NCBI RefSeq assembly: GCF_963676685.1
Contig: NC_092344.1
Coordinates: 94,270,749-94,334,748 of the forward strand
DNA: 64,000 nt
Direction: 5' to 3'
Source: Mytilus edulis
Lineage: Eukaryota > Mollusca > Bivalvia > Mytilida > Mytilidae
The stretch's first letter is position 1, and every line of letters begins with the position of its first letter. Of this stretch, positions 19,014-33,100 are shown one piece after another. The position numbers were made by a program, and so were the translations under genes. Under the pieces are notes generated by a model. That model searched no databases, was not told the DNA's origin, and saw nothing but the letters and a program-made list of their open reading frames with translations.

Positions 19014-19216
19014 ATATGAGTGATTGCGATGACGGTGGTGTTTATTGTGGAGACGAAGACAGTTCTGACGATGATGTCGTGTGTTGTTGTCCCGGCAGCA
19101 TCAGAAAGAAAAACGCTACCACCGGAAGTACACATGGAAATACAAATGCAGAACCAAGGCAAAAGAAAAAGAAAGTAAAGAAACCGAAGTCAGATAATGA
19201 AGGAGGCCTTTTTTAA
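19014..19216 (+). CDS. Terminal exon of an unidentified small acidic, Cys- and Lys-rich protein
   Basis: A strong acceptor (TTCTTTTTACAG) ends at 19013. The frame open from the exon start contains ATG at 19016 and runs 66 codons to TAA 19214-19216. The coding stretch is visibly richer in G+C than its surroundings and uses varied codons. The peptide has an Asp/Glu-rich N-terminal half with YCGDEDSSDDD, a CCC triplet (possible palmitoylation site), then a Lys cluster (QKKKKVKKPK) and ends EGGLF. No domain recognised. Either the whole protein is here, with 5' UTR exons upstream, or it is the last exon of a longer gene (phase 1 entry). AATAAA at 19509-19514 may be its poly(A) signal. It is not in frame with the phase-2 donor of the TSP1/EGF gene, which would give an immediate stop. 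Confidence 0.6.
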
Positions 19217-19618
19217 TTCTGATATCAAGTGAAAAATGTTTTAAAATATTGCTTTGTTTTTTTGCATCAAAATGTCTTTTGGAGATATTATATCATAACG
19301 GGTAAAACAGCATCGTCGTAGTCATTTGGTCAATAAGTTTTCTATAATTATAGAAACAACATATTCTTTTCATGGTACTCATACTCAATCTTATGTGATG
19401 TCATTATTTCGCCTTATAAACAAAGCCGTGTTCTAATAAGCACAAAATATGTTTGACACATGCGCGCAAATTTACTATTGTAGTTCTCGTTATTTTCATT
19501 TTTATTCTAATAAAATATATAGATTTAAGCAGCTTACATAATCTTTTATTATATATTCTTTATCAAACAACATATATTTACCTTCATTTTACTTTTTAAT
19601 TTATTAAGACAATAACAA

Positions 19619-20212
19619 TCAAAACCATGGAGCAAACAAAGACTCACAAAACCAAAGGACATTTACATCAACAGTTATAAATGATAAATAAGAAACAACA
19701 CGAACTCCACTAAAAACCGGGAGTGAAATCATGTGGTGCTCTGGAAGGGTAAACATTTCCTGCACCGTATACGACACCCATCGTGTTATTTCTTTGTTCA
19801 GTTCGGTAATCATTGAAGGTTATTATGAATGAGGAAGAATATCAGATATGGTTTCTAACACTTTGGTCATAATGGCTTATCAGATTTCTTGAGGGATGAC
19901 CTTAATTTGATTGATTCATAGCCCTATCTTATCAACTTTTGGGAAATCAGAGTTCCTTGTTCAACAAAATCAACGTACTTTGAGCTAGCTCTAGAGTAAC
20001 TTATCAATTGAGACATATATACTCCATTATGCTGGTGCCGCTAGGATGTTACTACACAGTAATGGAAAGTGGACTATAGGAAAAAGTAAAATTATCGCGT
20101 TTGTCATAAATTTTGGTATTCAACCTACCATCAGTAGTCATTTCGAGAAAAAGGTCTAAATATGGAGCAGATTTATCTGTGTCGGTAGTATCTTTAATTT
20201 AAAGTACACTTG
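19619..20212 (-). pseudogene. Decayed retroelement copy, minus strand
   Basis: Read on the minus strand, 20205-20050 gives DTTDTDKSAPYLDLFLE, then TKIYDKRDNFTFSIVHFPLL and SNILAAPA, a clear relative of the 15283 frame, interrupted by stops and frameshifts. It continues into the same 3' untranslated blocks (ACACGATGGGTG, CCCTTCCAGAGCACC, AGTTCGTGTTGTT) at 19800-19619. Inactive. Confidence 0.8.
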
Positions 20213-20744
20213 GATATATCAAATGTAAATTAAATATTAAAATGAATATACAAATATTGTATTTGTCCTCATAGATTCGAAATGATTGTCATGTGATAAC
20301 AGAGGTATTGTCATTTCCCTTTTAATTATGAATATGATAGTTTACATTGATTTAACTAAACCTCTTTTGAACATATCAGTCTGCTTAAAATCTAAACTCC
20401 AGTACTTGTTAACACCTTTACCATTTTGTAGTAAAACAGATAAAAATGAAGAAAGTCTTTCAGATTGACTGACTGGAAAACAGAGTATCATTTTCAGATA
20501 TTGTAGAACTGGTTTATGTTGTATATGTTGTTCTATCGTTATATCTGCTTATTGAACATGTCTTGATATAAGACGTTCGTCGAGTAAATACATTTATTCT
20601 CCACCCAGACTGCATTTCCCGATTTATGTTGTAGAAGGAAAGACAACTCTCATGCACTGCGTATAATAATTCACTCCTAACATTTAATTTAGATTATTAT
20701 GCTGTCTCTGTTTTTGTGTAAAAAAAAGTTCCTGCAGTCTTATA

Positions 20745-20800
20745 TAGATATAGGAAGATGTGGTATCAGTGCCAATGAGACAACCCTCCATCCAAGTAAC
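20745..20800 (+). repeat. Family B repeat fragment
   Basis: Contains GGAAGATGTGGTATCAGTGC and CAATGAGACAACCCTCCATC in the forward direction. Confidence 0.7.
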
Positions 20801-21589
20801 AATTTTGAGTGTTTAATTTGCAACATCTTCAAAAGAAGTTGTTTAATAATCAAGAAAACGCAACCATGTAGTGAATCTTTTTAACCAATGAGATGGATGC
20901 TTATACCTTTTCTTACTCAAATCAATGTATTACGGAATTTTATCGAGCTACTTAATCAGATGAAAACGTCTGATATATAAAATATAATAATCGGGTGATT
21001 ACACTTAATAAGCACAACTTCGTAATTTCTAAAAAAAAGAAAGGCTTTGCACAACCTCAATATCTTTCAAAATAGCCAGATAAAAATAATCATAGTGTTC
21101 AAACTGCAAGCAGTTAACAATAACAACGATTATAATGTTTCGACTTTGAAAATGTGTCATGACAAAACGAATTAAAAAACATTAGATGAAAATAACTCTT
21201 TAAATTTCATATATCCTAAGAGCTTTCCTCATTGAATTTTATTATAAACGATCAAAACAAAATATTTGAAAGCTGAGAATAAAACAAATCTAAACCAGTG
21301 AAGTGTTTGTCTTAAATATTCCCTTAGTGTTTAAACATTGTGCGAAATTCTTCTTGACATCCTGAAATGCAGTTTGAGTACGCAATAAGAAAAAGAACAG
21401 CTCACCATCAGTTTTTGATGTTCTGTCCCAACAACATAAATGTGTCAGCGTTTGCATATACATTTGTATGAAAAACGTATGTTCTCTGGAAACTATAAAC
21501 AAGGCAATCACTTCTATGACAAACGGAAAGATTTTGATTTTGAAATTATCAACTTTACCCATATGGGTAATATATTTCCAAACTTATTC

Positions 21590-21730
21590 GGTATTCAACA
21601 GCTTCTACAGAAAAAAATGCCTGTAACAAGTCAGGAATATGACTGCACTTGTCCGTTCGTTTGTTGTGTGTGAGCTGTTGTATCATTTTCTTAGGGACTG
21701 TCCGTTTTGAAATGTATTTTGTTTTCTATT
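21590..21730 (-). repeat. Family A repeat fragment
   Basis: Contains ATGCCTGTAACAAGTCAGGA and AATATGACTGCACTTGTCCG, then the TAGGGACTGTCCGTTTTGAA block, in reverse orientation to the 3356 copy. Confidence 0.65.
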
Positions 21731-23064
21731 GGCAGTAACAATCAATCCTGAAATTGTGCCAGTAAATAATATATAAACAGATTTGATGGTCTTATTAAAG
21801 TCTGACACCAAAAGTTTTTTTTTTTTGTAAGATTATGCATTCAAAACAAAGAGTGAAGATATCAAAGGCCAATAATACAGTTAATTAATCACATGTAAGA
21901 ACTAACAGTTACAAACAAATACTAGTATTGAGTAATATGAACCCCACCGAAAACGCTGAAAACGTCGATGTTCGGATGGAAAAGCAGTTTTGTGTCAATA
22001 TGTATCATCTATCAGGATGCTTTCATACATATAAAACTAACTAAACCACTTTAGCAGCCATTCAGAATAAGTTTCTACACTCGTGATACTGCAGCATCTC
22101 GAGAATATTAAGGTATCTGTGTTCCCTATAAGTGTATCGTATTCACGTTTAAAAATAGTGATAAACTAAGGAATATTTATTTTTCAAGGAGAAGAAAATG
22201 ACTCGATTTGATTATAACATTTTCTAAAAACATCAATATTTTCCACTTGTAACACATGTTTTGGAAATAATTTCAGGAGTAGACTGAAACGTCAGAAGAA
22301 TACATCTTTAAGACACTCATGCAGTTCAAAAGAAGACATTCACACTCCTGTTTGTTTCTTTTCATTTAATCAAATTTTTCTTTCAAAACAAAACGTCTTC
22401 AAGGCTGGGCATTGTAATAGAAGTAAGACAGACGTATTATGGTAGTACTGTATCTTTGAATTTTGTATATCAGCTTTCCTTTGTTCTGGAGCTGTGTGAG
22501 AACCTTTTCTGATTCTGATTCTGATGTTAGTAACAAGTTATTTTGCATATTTGCCATGCTGCCCAATTATCACTAGAAATTATAATATTGTTTGGCTGAT
22601 AATGTTTGTCCATCTTGGTAAATTCGAATTCAGACAATATTTTGTTCGTGTACAATTCACAAAATCGGGTAGGGCGTTATAAAAGAACACCATGTCAGTT
22701 GAAAAAGCGAGGGCGGACCGCTCTATTAAAACTATCAAACTGGTACACGGTCAGTGATAGAGAGATTTATTTTGAAACCGTTAATAAAATTTGACATTGT
22801 CTCAATCCGTGATTTTCACATTACCATAACAATTGTACTCATTTTACGATATTTTGAGGAAAGAACGAATAAACAAGAGCATCTTTACCACTTTCAAAAA
22901 AGAAACAGAAATTAATTACAATGTTTAACCTAATAAGATATAACTGGGTCAAATTTTCAATATTAAATCAACAGCGTCAATATGTTAATGAAACGTGTCT
23001 AGAAGGGAACGTTAGTATAAAAACTTGGCCTACTTAGATCTTTGATAAAATAAAAGGTAAAATC

Positions 23065-23245
23065 ACACAAATACTGAACTCCCAGGAAGATTCAAAACGG
23101 AAAGTCCCTAATCGAATGGCAAAATCAAATGATAAAACACATCACACGAATGGACAACAACTGTCATATTCCTGACTTGGTACAGGCATTTTCAAATGTA
23201 GAAAATGGTTAAACAGTTGTCCTCTTAAATCCGAAAATACATCTA
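23065..23245 (+). repeat. Family A repeat copy
   Basis: Reads GGAAAGTCCCTAATCGAATG, ATCACACGAATGGACAACAA and TCCTGACTTGGTACAGGCAT in order, the forward counterpart of the minus copies. Confidence 0.75.
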
Positions 23246-24059
23246 CAAGAACATTTTTTTAAACTTTATAAATCCAATGTTGTTTTTTAACTGTTTAAAA
23301 TCATGTTTGTATTACGATACATACAGAGGATTGTTTTATTGAAGAGGAAGAGTCCGTTTTATCTGCTCAAAATCTTTGGCTTTATTGATCTGGGTCTTTA
23401 TGGGATAGCATGAAAACAATTGATTTCAGAAAAAAAACATGTATCCAAGGTTTTAATCTAAGGCACATCGAAATAAAAGTATAATGTTTTCAATTAGTAC
23501 CTACTTTTTTATTTTGATATTAAAAATAATCAATGGGTATATTATTCAGGCTAGGATAGGCTTTCCGTTTTTGGGCTTTTTGTCTTTATCAGCTATTCAA
23601 AGTTTGTTTAATGTTTTGGTGTTTCGTATATTTCGGCCTTGAACATCACTGAAAGGAAACAAAAATAAGCATAGTTATTGTTTGCACCACAAAATCTGTC
23701 AATGTTAGTTAATGTTTCCTATATTTCGAATAGTCGAAAATATATCAGACAGTGCTTGAAACTCATGCATTACATATTTCGCATTGTCAACCCGACATGT
23801 GTCTGTTCAAATAAAGTTGAATGAAAAATAAGCCGGGTTATGTCCTTTCACTCAAAAATTTCATCGCAGAGTAAATCGACCTAAATAAAACAGTGTTTAA
23901 TGCGCAAAACATACAGGATGGTTCTAAGTTATCGATTCTCGGTCTTGACGATGTGTATCATTTTATTAATTCTCAGTTTTCCCCTTATTTGTTTCTGAAT
24001 GTTTGTGTTCCTTTTTGGGCTATTGAAGTTTCTCAGTATTTGTATCATACAAGTGAGAG

Positions 24060-24245
24060 GTTTAACTAGCTATAAAACCACGTTTAATTCATCATTTTCT
24101 GTATAAAAGAAAATGCCTGTACCAAGTCAGGAATATGACAGTGGTTAACCATTTGTTTGATGTGTTTGAGCTTTTGATTTTTGTCAACTGATTAGGGACT
24201 TTTCTTTTTGAATTTGACTCGAAGTTCAGTATTTTTGTGATTATT
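24060..24245 (-). repeat. Family A repeat copy
   Basis: Contains AGCTATAAAACCACGTTTAA, ACCAAGTCAGGAATATGACA and the GACTTTTCTTTTTGAATT block in order, reverse orientation. Confidence 0.75.
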
Positions 24246-24344
24246 TTTTTGTACATCCAGTGTTAGTGTTTTATTGCAATGGACTCCAGATGTGCAATTC
24301 GAACGCCATGTATTTTCATTTCACTTTAGTTTAAACATATTTAT

Positions 24345-24676
24345 TTATAGTCGACAGGGCAACAAGTTATTACAACTTATATTAATCCCTTTCCACTTGC
24401 GAGTGCGAGTGCTGCCTTGTAGCGGCATTAGCCTGCTCTTTTTTTAAATCTACAATGGGTTCTTTACGTGCAAGAGATATTTCCCTCTCTTAACATAGAT
24501 CAGCCATTTATCGGTCCCTTCCGACGGACTATCATCGTTTCTCAATATAATACTCGTAAATAGTATCAGGAGAGAGACAAAAGGTCAGTCCCTAAAATTT
24601 TCATTTCGGAACGAGGATCGAACCAGGAACCTTTGTGTTAGTAGTCTAATGTGCTGACTACTACAACACGGCTTCC
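24345..24676 (-). mobile_element. tRNA-derived SINE
   Basis: On the minus strand, the 5' end (24676-24606) is tRNA-like: an A-box-like GTGTTGTAGTAGTCAGC, then GGTTCGATCC (24624-24615), nearly a perfect B box. Behind it lies a core with GTCCGTCGGAAGGGACCGAT and GGGAAATATCTCTTGCACGT, which resembles the conserved central domains of metazoan SINEs as I remember them. Length ~330 bp. No protein capacity. Family name not assigned. Confidence 0.65.
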
Positions 24677-24879
24677 AATAATCGGGAAAGTGTATATGCC
24701 GTTGTGTTTTACTATACTGTATGTTCTATCAAGGACTGCTTATTTGTTGGAACCCTTGTCATTATATGTCTGTGATCAAGGTTTAAACAGCATTCACTTC
24801 TTAATCCCTATTGATATCGCGTTAATGTCGTGTGTGTTTATGTGTGTGGCTTATTTTGTCAGTACAACGGAACTATAAA

Positions 24880-25095
24880 CAATTGCCATACAAGTGAGAG
24901 GTTAGGTCAGATTAAAAATAAGATTTGACACATTTTCTTTGATACAATATTATACCAAGTCACGAATTTGACATTTGTTTCCCATTCGTTCCGTCATTGG
25001 TTGATATATTCGAGCCTTTGATTTTTTTTCAAATTTATTTACTTTATCCTTTTCAAATTTACCTTGGAGTCCAGTAGTTTTGTTTAGACTATTTT
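24880..25095 (-). repeat. Family A repeat copy
   Basis: Reverse-orientation copy with ACAAGTGAGAGGTTAGGTCA, CCAAGTCACGAATTTGACAT and CCTTGGAGTCCAGTAGTTTT; more diverged than the 24060 copy. Confidence 0.65.
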
Positions 25096-25699
25096 CATAC
25101 ACCTTCGACTCTCAAGATTGTCTGAATGTAAATCCAGGTATGAGCTTCAAACGCATTAAATTTGCTAATTGTTTTTTTTTGTAAGTCTCCCTGCCTAGTT
25201 TATTCTTATATTCTTAGCTATATTAAAGAGATTGTATGAAACAAAACAAAAAGATTGTTTTATAGCATATATATTTGTATTTACAAAATAGAAATCGGTG
25301 CGTAAATAAGTTTGAAAAAATAACTGCCACATTGCATCAATACCGATTATATAAAGTCTATTTCCTTATAACTATGTGGAGGTAGTTTATAGAATAGTCC
25401 TAATAATGTAGTCAATATAATAAAGATATAATGAGTTGAACGTACCAATTAAAATATGTAAGCCCAAAATGCAATAACTGGTATAAAGCTGCTCAGGAAT
25501 TGGTAAAGAGGAAGGACAAATAAGATCACAAATCTCAAAAGCATTAAAACTTAAAATGCCAAAGTAAAAGTTGTGTCAAATCTGGAGTAAGCATTTTTGT
25601 ACTGGGTAGAAATAAAACAGCCGAAAAGGTGGTTGATTTATTAACTGTCAATAGTATTCTATAAGGTACACAGTTGAACAATTCCGGTTATATAAACTT

Positions 25700-25775
25700 C
25701 TATAAATTATAACCAGGACTACAACTTAGAATGCCAGACGCGCATTTTGTTTTTCTACATACAGATTCAGTTGAG
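25700..25775 (-). repeat. Degenerate hammerhead-repeat copy, minus strand
   Basis: The minus strand keeps ATGCGCGTCTGGCATT and TAGTCCTGGTTATA, corresponding to the 3' half of the ribozyme and its tail at 12764-12812. The CTGATGA and stem II parts are eroded. Inactive. Confidence 0.6.
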
Positions 25776-28700
25776 ATATAAAAACAGGCAAAATTACAAT
25801 TAACACACATTTTAATGCCTTTTAACCTATCTTAATTCCAAATCGATACTTGGTCTAAATCAAAAAAACTATATTTGTTTTTAATCATGAAATTGAAGAA
25901 TATCAACATTGCCTGAAATTCGTCCCTCGCTTGGTCTATAGCATTATCCATCTGTTTTAAATTATTAGATTGTAAATAGCTTAAGGCGAATCCAGTGTTA
26001 TTCTTGATATAAAATATCAACATGAAAAATCACAATAGTAAGATTTATTCGTAAATATTTTGTATGAAATAGTCTACACCACAAATAAAAGAATGTGTAA
26101 AACATATTTTAACAGTACGGGGTACCAAACAATTTAATATTACGTTCTTTGCAAAAATAACAAACATGAGCAAGTTTTGCCCAAATAAATTTAATATTTC
26201 TTAACACCACAAAGAATGTAGAATGTAAGTAGTACAATGTATACTTTACCAGTGTACTTTACCCGCCAAATAAATTATGCTGAGCTATACTACAGATGTA
26301 ACAATACAGATATTGGTCCCTTTTCAACTATACACTCTGACAAGAGACATATATAAGCGGTACTCAGTAGTTAAAAATATTTTTCATTTAAACATCAATT
26401 CTATAGCATAAACAATACCTTTCAATTTGTTTTCCAATATAAGTTCGGAAAGTCAAATTTGTCTCTCTGTATTTCGTTAAATAGTTTTAGCCTGATACAT
26501 GTAAAGAAATACAAATATGCAGATGTTTTATTTTGAATGGATGAGTATAAAGTCGTTGAATTAGTATTTTTCCGTATAAAATTCAAACATTTATGAGCTT
26601 TAAAATAGTCATTATAATGCAATGCTACTGAGATTAAAGAAATAATGAACTACAAACACACATATTATTGTCTTCACTCAACCATGTATAAAAAAGAAAA
26701 TTTCAAATAAATAATTTACTAGTACATACCTAATAAACAAAAGGTTTTATTAAAACATGCATTTTGGAGTCAAAATACTTATAAACCACATCACACCTTA
26801 TGAACAAAAAGAAATGCACAGGTCTCAAACACAAATCTACTGGAATTCGTAAATATTATCATTTTAAAACAACTTGTAGAGAATTTATTTTCCTAACCCT
26901 CCGGTCTGATACATGAAATACAATCAATATACGGTGCCATCACTAGCAATTTTAGTGATCAGAAATTTTAACAAAAGTACAACACACAATGAAATAAATG
27001 CTGAGTCTGTTAAAAACAATTCTACAGACTAGGCTTGACGTTATGCAGCATTCGATGTATTCATGTCTAGTTCCAAACCAAATTACAAGATAATTAATTT
27101 CCTTTACAGTTATTCATTTTCTGGAACCCGTTATGTAGAACTACAATATTTCAAAGCCACAATTTGACACAATTTGACATACTTGTCATTAATGCATTCA
27201 AAAACATAATCTAAACAAAAGTAGTATATCCAATGGAATAATAATCTGACCAATATTTATTATGTTTCTCAATGTATGATTTTTAAAATTAAACTATGAT
27301 TTATTGTTCCGGAGATTTCATATCTTATACGTTTTTATGTTTGGTTCTATTCAAAATATTAACTTTATTTTATTAAAGCTAACGTCAACGGCTGAATAAG
27401 ATAAGCAACATATATTTTTTGTTTAAAAGCTTCATTACTCGAGCCAAGTTTTTAAAAATATTTGAGCGATAAAAGCAATAGTACTTTTGTGATATAATTG
27501 GTCACCAAATTACACTGATGCCCAATTTAAACGATTCTCATTTATAACGTTTATGAGTTAGTTTCTGATGGGACGGTAGATATGTAAAATGATACTCTTG
27601 CAAATAAACTTTTGAAATATTTATGTTTATATATAAAATAGATATGTTTCATTGTTGAATTAAGACTGAAGATATTATATATATCAAAACATTTACGTAT
27701 ACAATTTCAAAGGTCAAAGAGGAAACTAGTCTGTTTCAAATTTCTTAAATGCGGAATATGTTATATGAGCAAATCGACCTATCTTTAGTCCCTGATGATA
27801 TTTATACACCTTTAGATTTATAACCTTCAGGTATATAGAAATTGGCCATCCGGAGTTTCTTGACAATATGTGTATGAAAAAGACTGAATGAATCATTCAA
27901 AATATTCAAGATATATCATCCAATATCAAGTGTGTGCCTATCGATAGCTTTTGTGCCTTATGAATAATTGATATGTGCATTTTCCATCCCAACGGATATT
28001 CTCAATTGAGTTTGGAAATTTTACAAACCGAACAATGAAAACAAACACGCCGAACATTAGACTGACAACAACGTAGAACTTCAAGGTCTTTCATTTACTT
28101 AGTACAAATGCCACTTCAATCAAAACATTACACATTACAACTCCCCTTCGAACGAAGTATATCATTGTTGTTTATCTTTCCTTATTGAGGATAATTTTAA
28201 AATTTAATATAAGCAAATTTTCTTTCGAAATCTGACTTTTAAAAACATTCCGAGACAAAAATGTTAGAAGTAAAGATGTATTTATGATTATCCAACTGAA
28301 ACCGTCATTTTGTAAGCCCGTTTTTAGGCAGGATGCAACAGATGAAATAATTAAACTAATGTCAGTGCATAGTCTTTTGCAACTAATTGATACATAGAAC
28401 TTATATTAAAGGGAATAGGTAAGAGATTTAAATTTAAATAAATTTAAAAAGAACCTTTTGATGAAGTTGATACACTTTCTATATAACAAGTAATAGGTAC
28501 ACGTTACAGGACTACTTGATCAACACACTTATTTATAATGATGTCGAGACAAATCTGAATATTCCATAAAAATATACTTTGAAAATAATTATGTCCAGAT
28601 TATGTAATTGTTTTGATATGATATAACAATGATGCTTAACGTTAAATAAATGAACACTGAGATAAATTTTGTGCAGAACTAATCATCATGAAATAGTTCT

Positions 28701-30104
28701 GCCTCAATCATTTAAGGAATTACAATTTGCCACCAAAAAAGATGTTTTGCAAAAGATGATTGGAAAGACATTTATCTGTTTGTCCAAAATATATTTCAAC
28801 TTGTAAAATGATACAGTAGTAATATTTCTTTCACCGTGCAATTGAGTTGACTTATATTGTTTAAAGATTAATTAATTTAGGATGGACAATTAAATAGACA
28901 TTGAATTGGATTGCACCTTAATATGTACCTATGCTAGATCAGATAAAAATGTCTAATAGAACCAGTGAAATTAAAGTAGTAATTGCTCCAATAATGATTG
29001 ATCATTGGAAGACAAACATATTTATATTATTGCTTTCACACTAGTAATGCCAAATAATGATTGGCTTATTCAAATTTGCGAATAAATGGTCAGAACAAAA
29101 TACAATTATACAAGTATATATATGATACTTGATAAATATTGTACATGAGAATGTGTGTTTAGTTTTTGCATTGTTGTTTTAAAATAAACAATCAATTAAA
29201 ATGAAGATCCATTTAGCACATACTTACAACTTCTCGTCCAATCAAATTGCTTGAATTTGCCTTCTAACTTTCATAGTAACTACGCATGAATGACAACAAG
29301 GGAAAGATTTCATTGTATCGTAATCAAGATATTGAAATAAAGACTGCTACTGGCTATTTTGAACAAATGTTGAGTTCCAAATTAAACTAAATAGTTTGTA
29401 ATTAGTTTTCAAATTAAATTTTAAACACCCCACTTTTTAATCTTTGGATCTAAAATTATTTTGACAATTAAAGTTGCTTTCAGTTAAATAAAAAGTAACA
29501 CATATAGTTATTCATAACTTGATTATAGTACAATGCCATCTAAAATTGAAATCATTTATCTTCCATGTAATTACTTTGTACCCAAAAAAAAAAGTGAACC
29601 ATGAAACCTTGTGAAGGGAAATTAAAGCAATTTGATCTATTTCGTCATGAATTAATTGATTATTGATTGCTTAATGTCCAGTGATAGATATTTCATGCAT
29701 GTAAACTATCCACTAGACTTCCTATGGGTACATACCATGGGCAGGTCCATCCATTTTTAAAAGGGGTTCCAACCCAAAATAAAAGGGGAGGGGTCCAACT
29801 GTATGTTCTAGTTCAAAGCATTGATCATCCCAAAATAAAAGCGTTTACCACCCTCTTTTTGGATCTGCCACTGCAAACTATCTATATGTTTTAAAATTTA
29901 TCATGTATAGTAAAACACAGCTTTATATCAATAAACATACTTACACCAGCAACTACCATTCTTTCATTGTGGAGTCAATATCTTACAATGATAATAGTGA
30001 GTAGATTTACAAAACTACGTAAATACGCTACACCCTAGTCAGCCAAAACAAATCAATAGACTAATTACAGGATTACTCAAGTTGTAAATATGTGATTAAT
30101 TGGA

Positions 30105-30194
30105 TAGTGTATAGAAAGGTTTATACTATGAAAATAAGAGCTTGGGGCAAGCCCCTCGCTCTAATGTTCATAGTATATACCTTTCTATATACTA
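30105..30194. mobile_element. 90-bp perfect-looking foldback (MITE-like)
   Basis: TAGTGTATAGAAAGG at the left pairs with CCTTTCTATATACTA at the right; both continue through TATACTATGAA/TTCATAGTATA and AGAGC/GCTCT to the tip GGGGCAAGCCCC. Nearly the whole element is one hairpin. Too short for coding. Confidence 0.8.
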
Positions 30195-33100
30195 ACAGAC
30201 ACTTGTCAGTTAGAGTAATGAATGTTAAATGGTTAGACACTTGGCAAATGTAATAATTGTAAAATGTGTTTACCAACATGGTTTCTCGCGTTGTACTAAG
30301 TAAACCTCCAATTAGAAGTATTGGCAAATTGGAAGTATATAACTGATATCTCAAAAGTCATAACTTATCACTGTCAAGCTGCTAACAAAACTAGTCATTC
30401 TGTTCAATAAGACCTGAGAAATAATTCTTGGACGAAAGGAGAAGGTGAATTCAACACCGATCAAATTTCTAGAATGGGAGCATAATTGCATCTCATATCT
30501 GGTATACCTATTAACGAATAGGACAATTTATAAACTATTTCTAAATTTTATGAAACAGCAAGGTTAAAATGTAGCTGCAGAATACACACACCTGCTCAAT
30601 TACTTCAAAGGATGGGACATAAATATATCTCCACTCCACATATTGTATAAATGCATGATAATTGTTTCACAAGATAATCCAACACATACTTTTATGCATC
30701 TTCAAAGCTTAGGTTAAGGCCAAAATGTACAATCAAATCTTAAACAGATTAAAACATAAAGACGTAGCTAATATTCTTCTGTTTGTTATTAAACAGCAAT
30801 TATCTTTTATCCTTTAAATGTGATTAAATGGAGCCAAGACATATTCATTCTTTTCCATACCTAGACTTCAGATAAAAAGATAAAATATAAAATGTCTTGG
30901 TATAACATAGAATAAAATCTAAACAACATAACTTAAAAAAGTTGTCCCCACGGACAAAGTGACACTTATAGAAAAGACTAAATTTATCGATATAAATGTA
31001 TATAAATAGCCACCTTGAACTTACTGAAATGAGGACAGTTCACATAAGTTTCTAGTTATGTCTATTTCACTAAATCTTTCAAATGAAAAACGTTCATGAA
31101 CTAATAAATATATCGCTGAGACTTATCAAAACATAGAAATACCCGTTTGTTGGTAAGATAGCGTTGATTGAAGGAAACACAAACCGTCAGCTAAATATGA
31201 CACGATACATTATGGTTTTTCTTATTAATGAACCTATGATATTTTAGGGATATTTTATTCATTATGACGTTTCCCTATTTAAATAGTTATTATATTAACT
31301 GTCGTCAGGGAAGACAATGTGATCCCTATTTCCGACCCTCAATTAGTGTGTGTGTATCCGACAGGAACAACATAAGTTTGAAGGTTTATTTTGTACCCAA
31401 CATTAGCAATATGTTAATGTTAAAATCTGCAAACATGACTTACACGCAATAAGTTGAAGTTGCTTCTTCTTTCACAGAAAATATCATTATGCTATTTTTC
31501 AAATCTATATAAACCACAAATAAAAGATTACTAATATTTGTGAAGATAAAAAGTGACAATACGTTCAATCTTTAACTAACAATTCATTACACAAACAATG
31601 TACACAAATAATGTACAAAAAGGGTAAATTGCCATTAAGATGAGTGAAGAGTTCACTTAATAAGTTCTAGAACGTTACTGATATGGTAAAACATTTTATG
31701 ACATATTTTTTTTTAATGATATGAATATTTTTTGTCAGTTACATTTTTTTAAGAATTGTAATTTGTCGAATTTCCTTCGAACAATAAGATTTAAACGAAG
31801 TAATATTTCTTTACCACATTAATAAGTACATACTGTATGCCTAATTTCGTAGTTATTGCTTTTATTGAAATCTGTTGACCTGACACTTTTCGGTGAAAAT
31901 CCACAAATTGTTTGCTAATATCAAAAGCAGAGAATTAATACAGGGTATATTTTCTTTCATATTTTCTGAGATTGACTGTATACAGTTGATCTTAAATATG
32001 ACTTATATACTTGATGTGTATCAAAATAAAACATAAATTGTTGGTAAAAAATAAATGAAAGTCAGATGAATAATGTATAATTCAGTAAACATATATTATA
32101 AAAATATGTGATATTAACTGTGCTTTAAAAATTTTCTTAAGTAGACAATGCTTTTGTAACGTTGAATACCAGAAATATTGATTAATATAAGGTTTAAAAC
32201 ACCAATTTTTGTTGCATCCTTGTATGAATCAATATCGTATGGAAAATGAGCTAAAATATTACATCTGCATGCACCATTTTAATAAAATTTCAATATTTCA
32301 CTCGAGTCTAAATTATGCCATATTACCTAATTAGTATTTCTAGTATACACGATTATGGCAATACTTATACAACATTATTTAATGTCAAATCGCCATATCG
32401 CTGTCTCTTCAGTGGTTTTTTATTTCACCACATATCATAATTAGGGTGTATATGTAACATAAAGGGATAAATTTAGCCTAAGTTTATGATATTTGTGTTT
32501 ATAAACGTTAGATTAGACAAAAACAATTATACATTAATAAAGTGAGATGTGGGGTAAACATTGTTCGTTAACTCCAATAATTCAAATAATATAATTTAAC
32601 GTTATAGGTTTTTTTTGTTATCTATTCACAATCACTACAAGTATATTTAAAGAACACTGGTACTAGTATATCAGAATGCTTTGCGTCATATCAAATGTTT
32701 TTTAAAGACCTCACACAAAGACAACTATTTGGTAGGTTTAATGGTAATTAAATCGTTCTATCACTTGCACATACAACACTGGCTACCAAGGTAATGTATC
32801 CTACAAAAATAGTTCAAAATCATCTTAAGATTCGAATATTACTCATCCTAACAAAATCAAACATTCACAAATTCAAACAAATAAAAATAATACATCAACA
32901 TACAAGAAAATAACTTTTAAGCAATGTCCATTTGATGTATTTTTGAAAGTACAGTAACATACATATACATAAATAGTAAACCTCAAATAGTGGTTATAGA
33001 GCTATATCTATCCTATTGGAATGTGAAAATTCAATTACTGTATAAGATCTGTATGATAGTTTTACCTATGCATTTCTAAAAATATTTCAGAATAATTGAG

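Larger units (their letters stand above)
20213..24344. other. Gene-free, repeat-bearing stretch
   Basis: No exon supported. It contains a family B copy at 20745-20800 and family A pieces at 21590-21730, 23065-23245 and 24060-24240; the rest is AT-rich sequence in which I recognise nothing. Confidence 0.5.

Noticed and set aside
24606..24676. Functional tRNA gene
   Set aside because: A/B-box-like sequences are present but stems pair poorly and the segment is fused to a SINE core.
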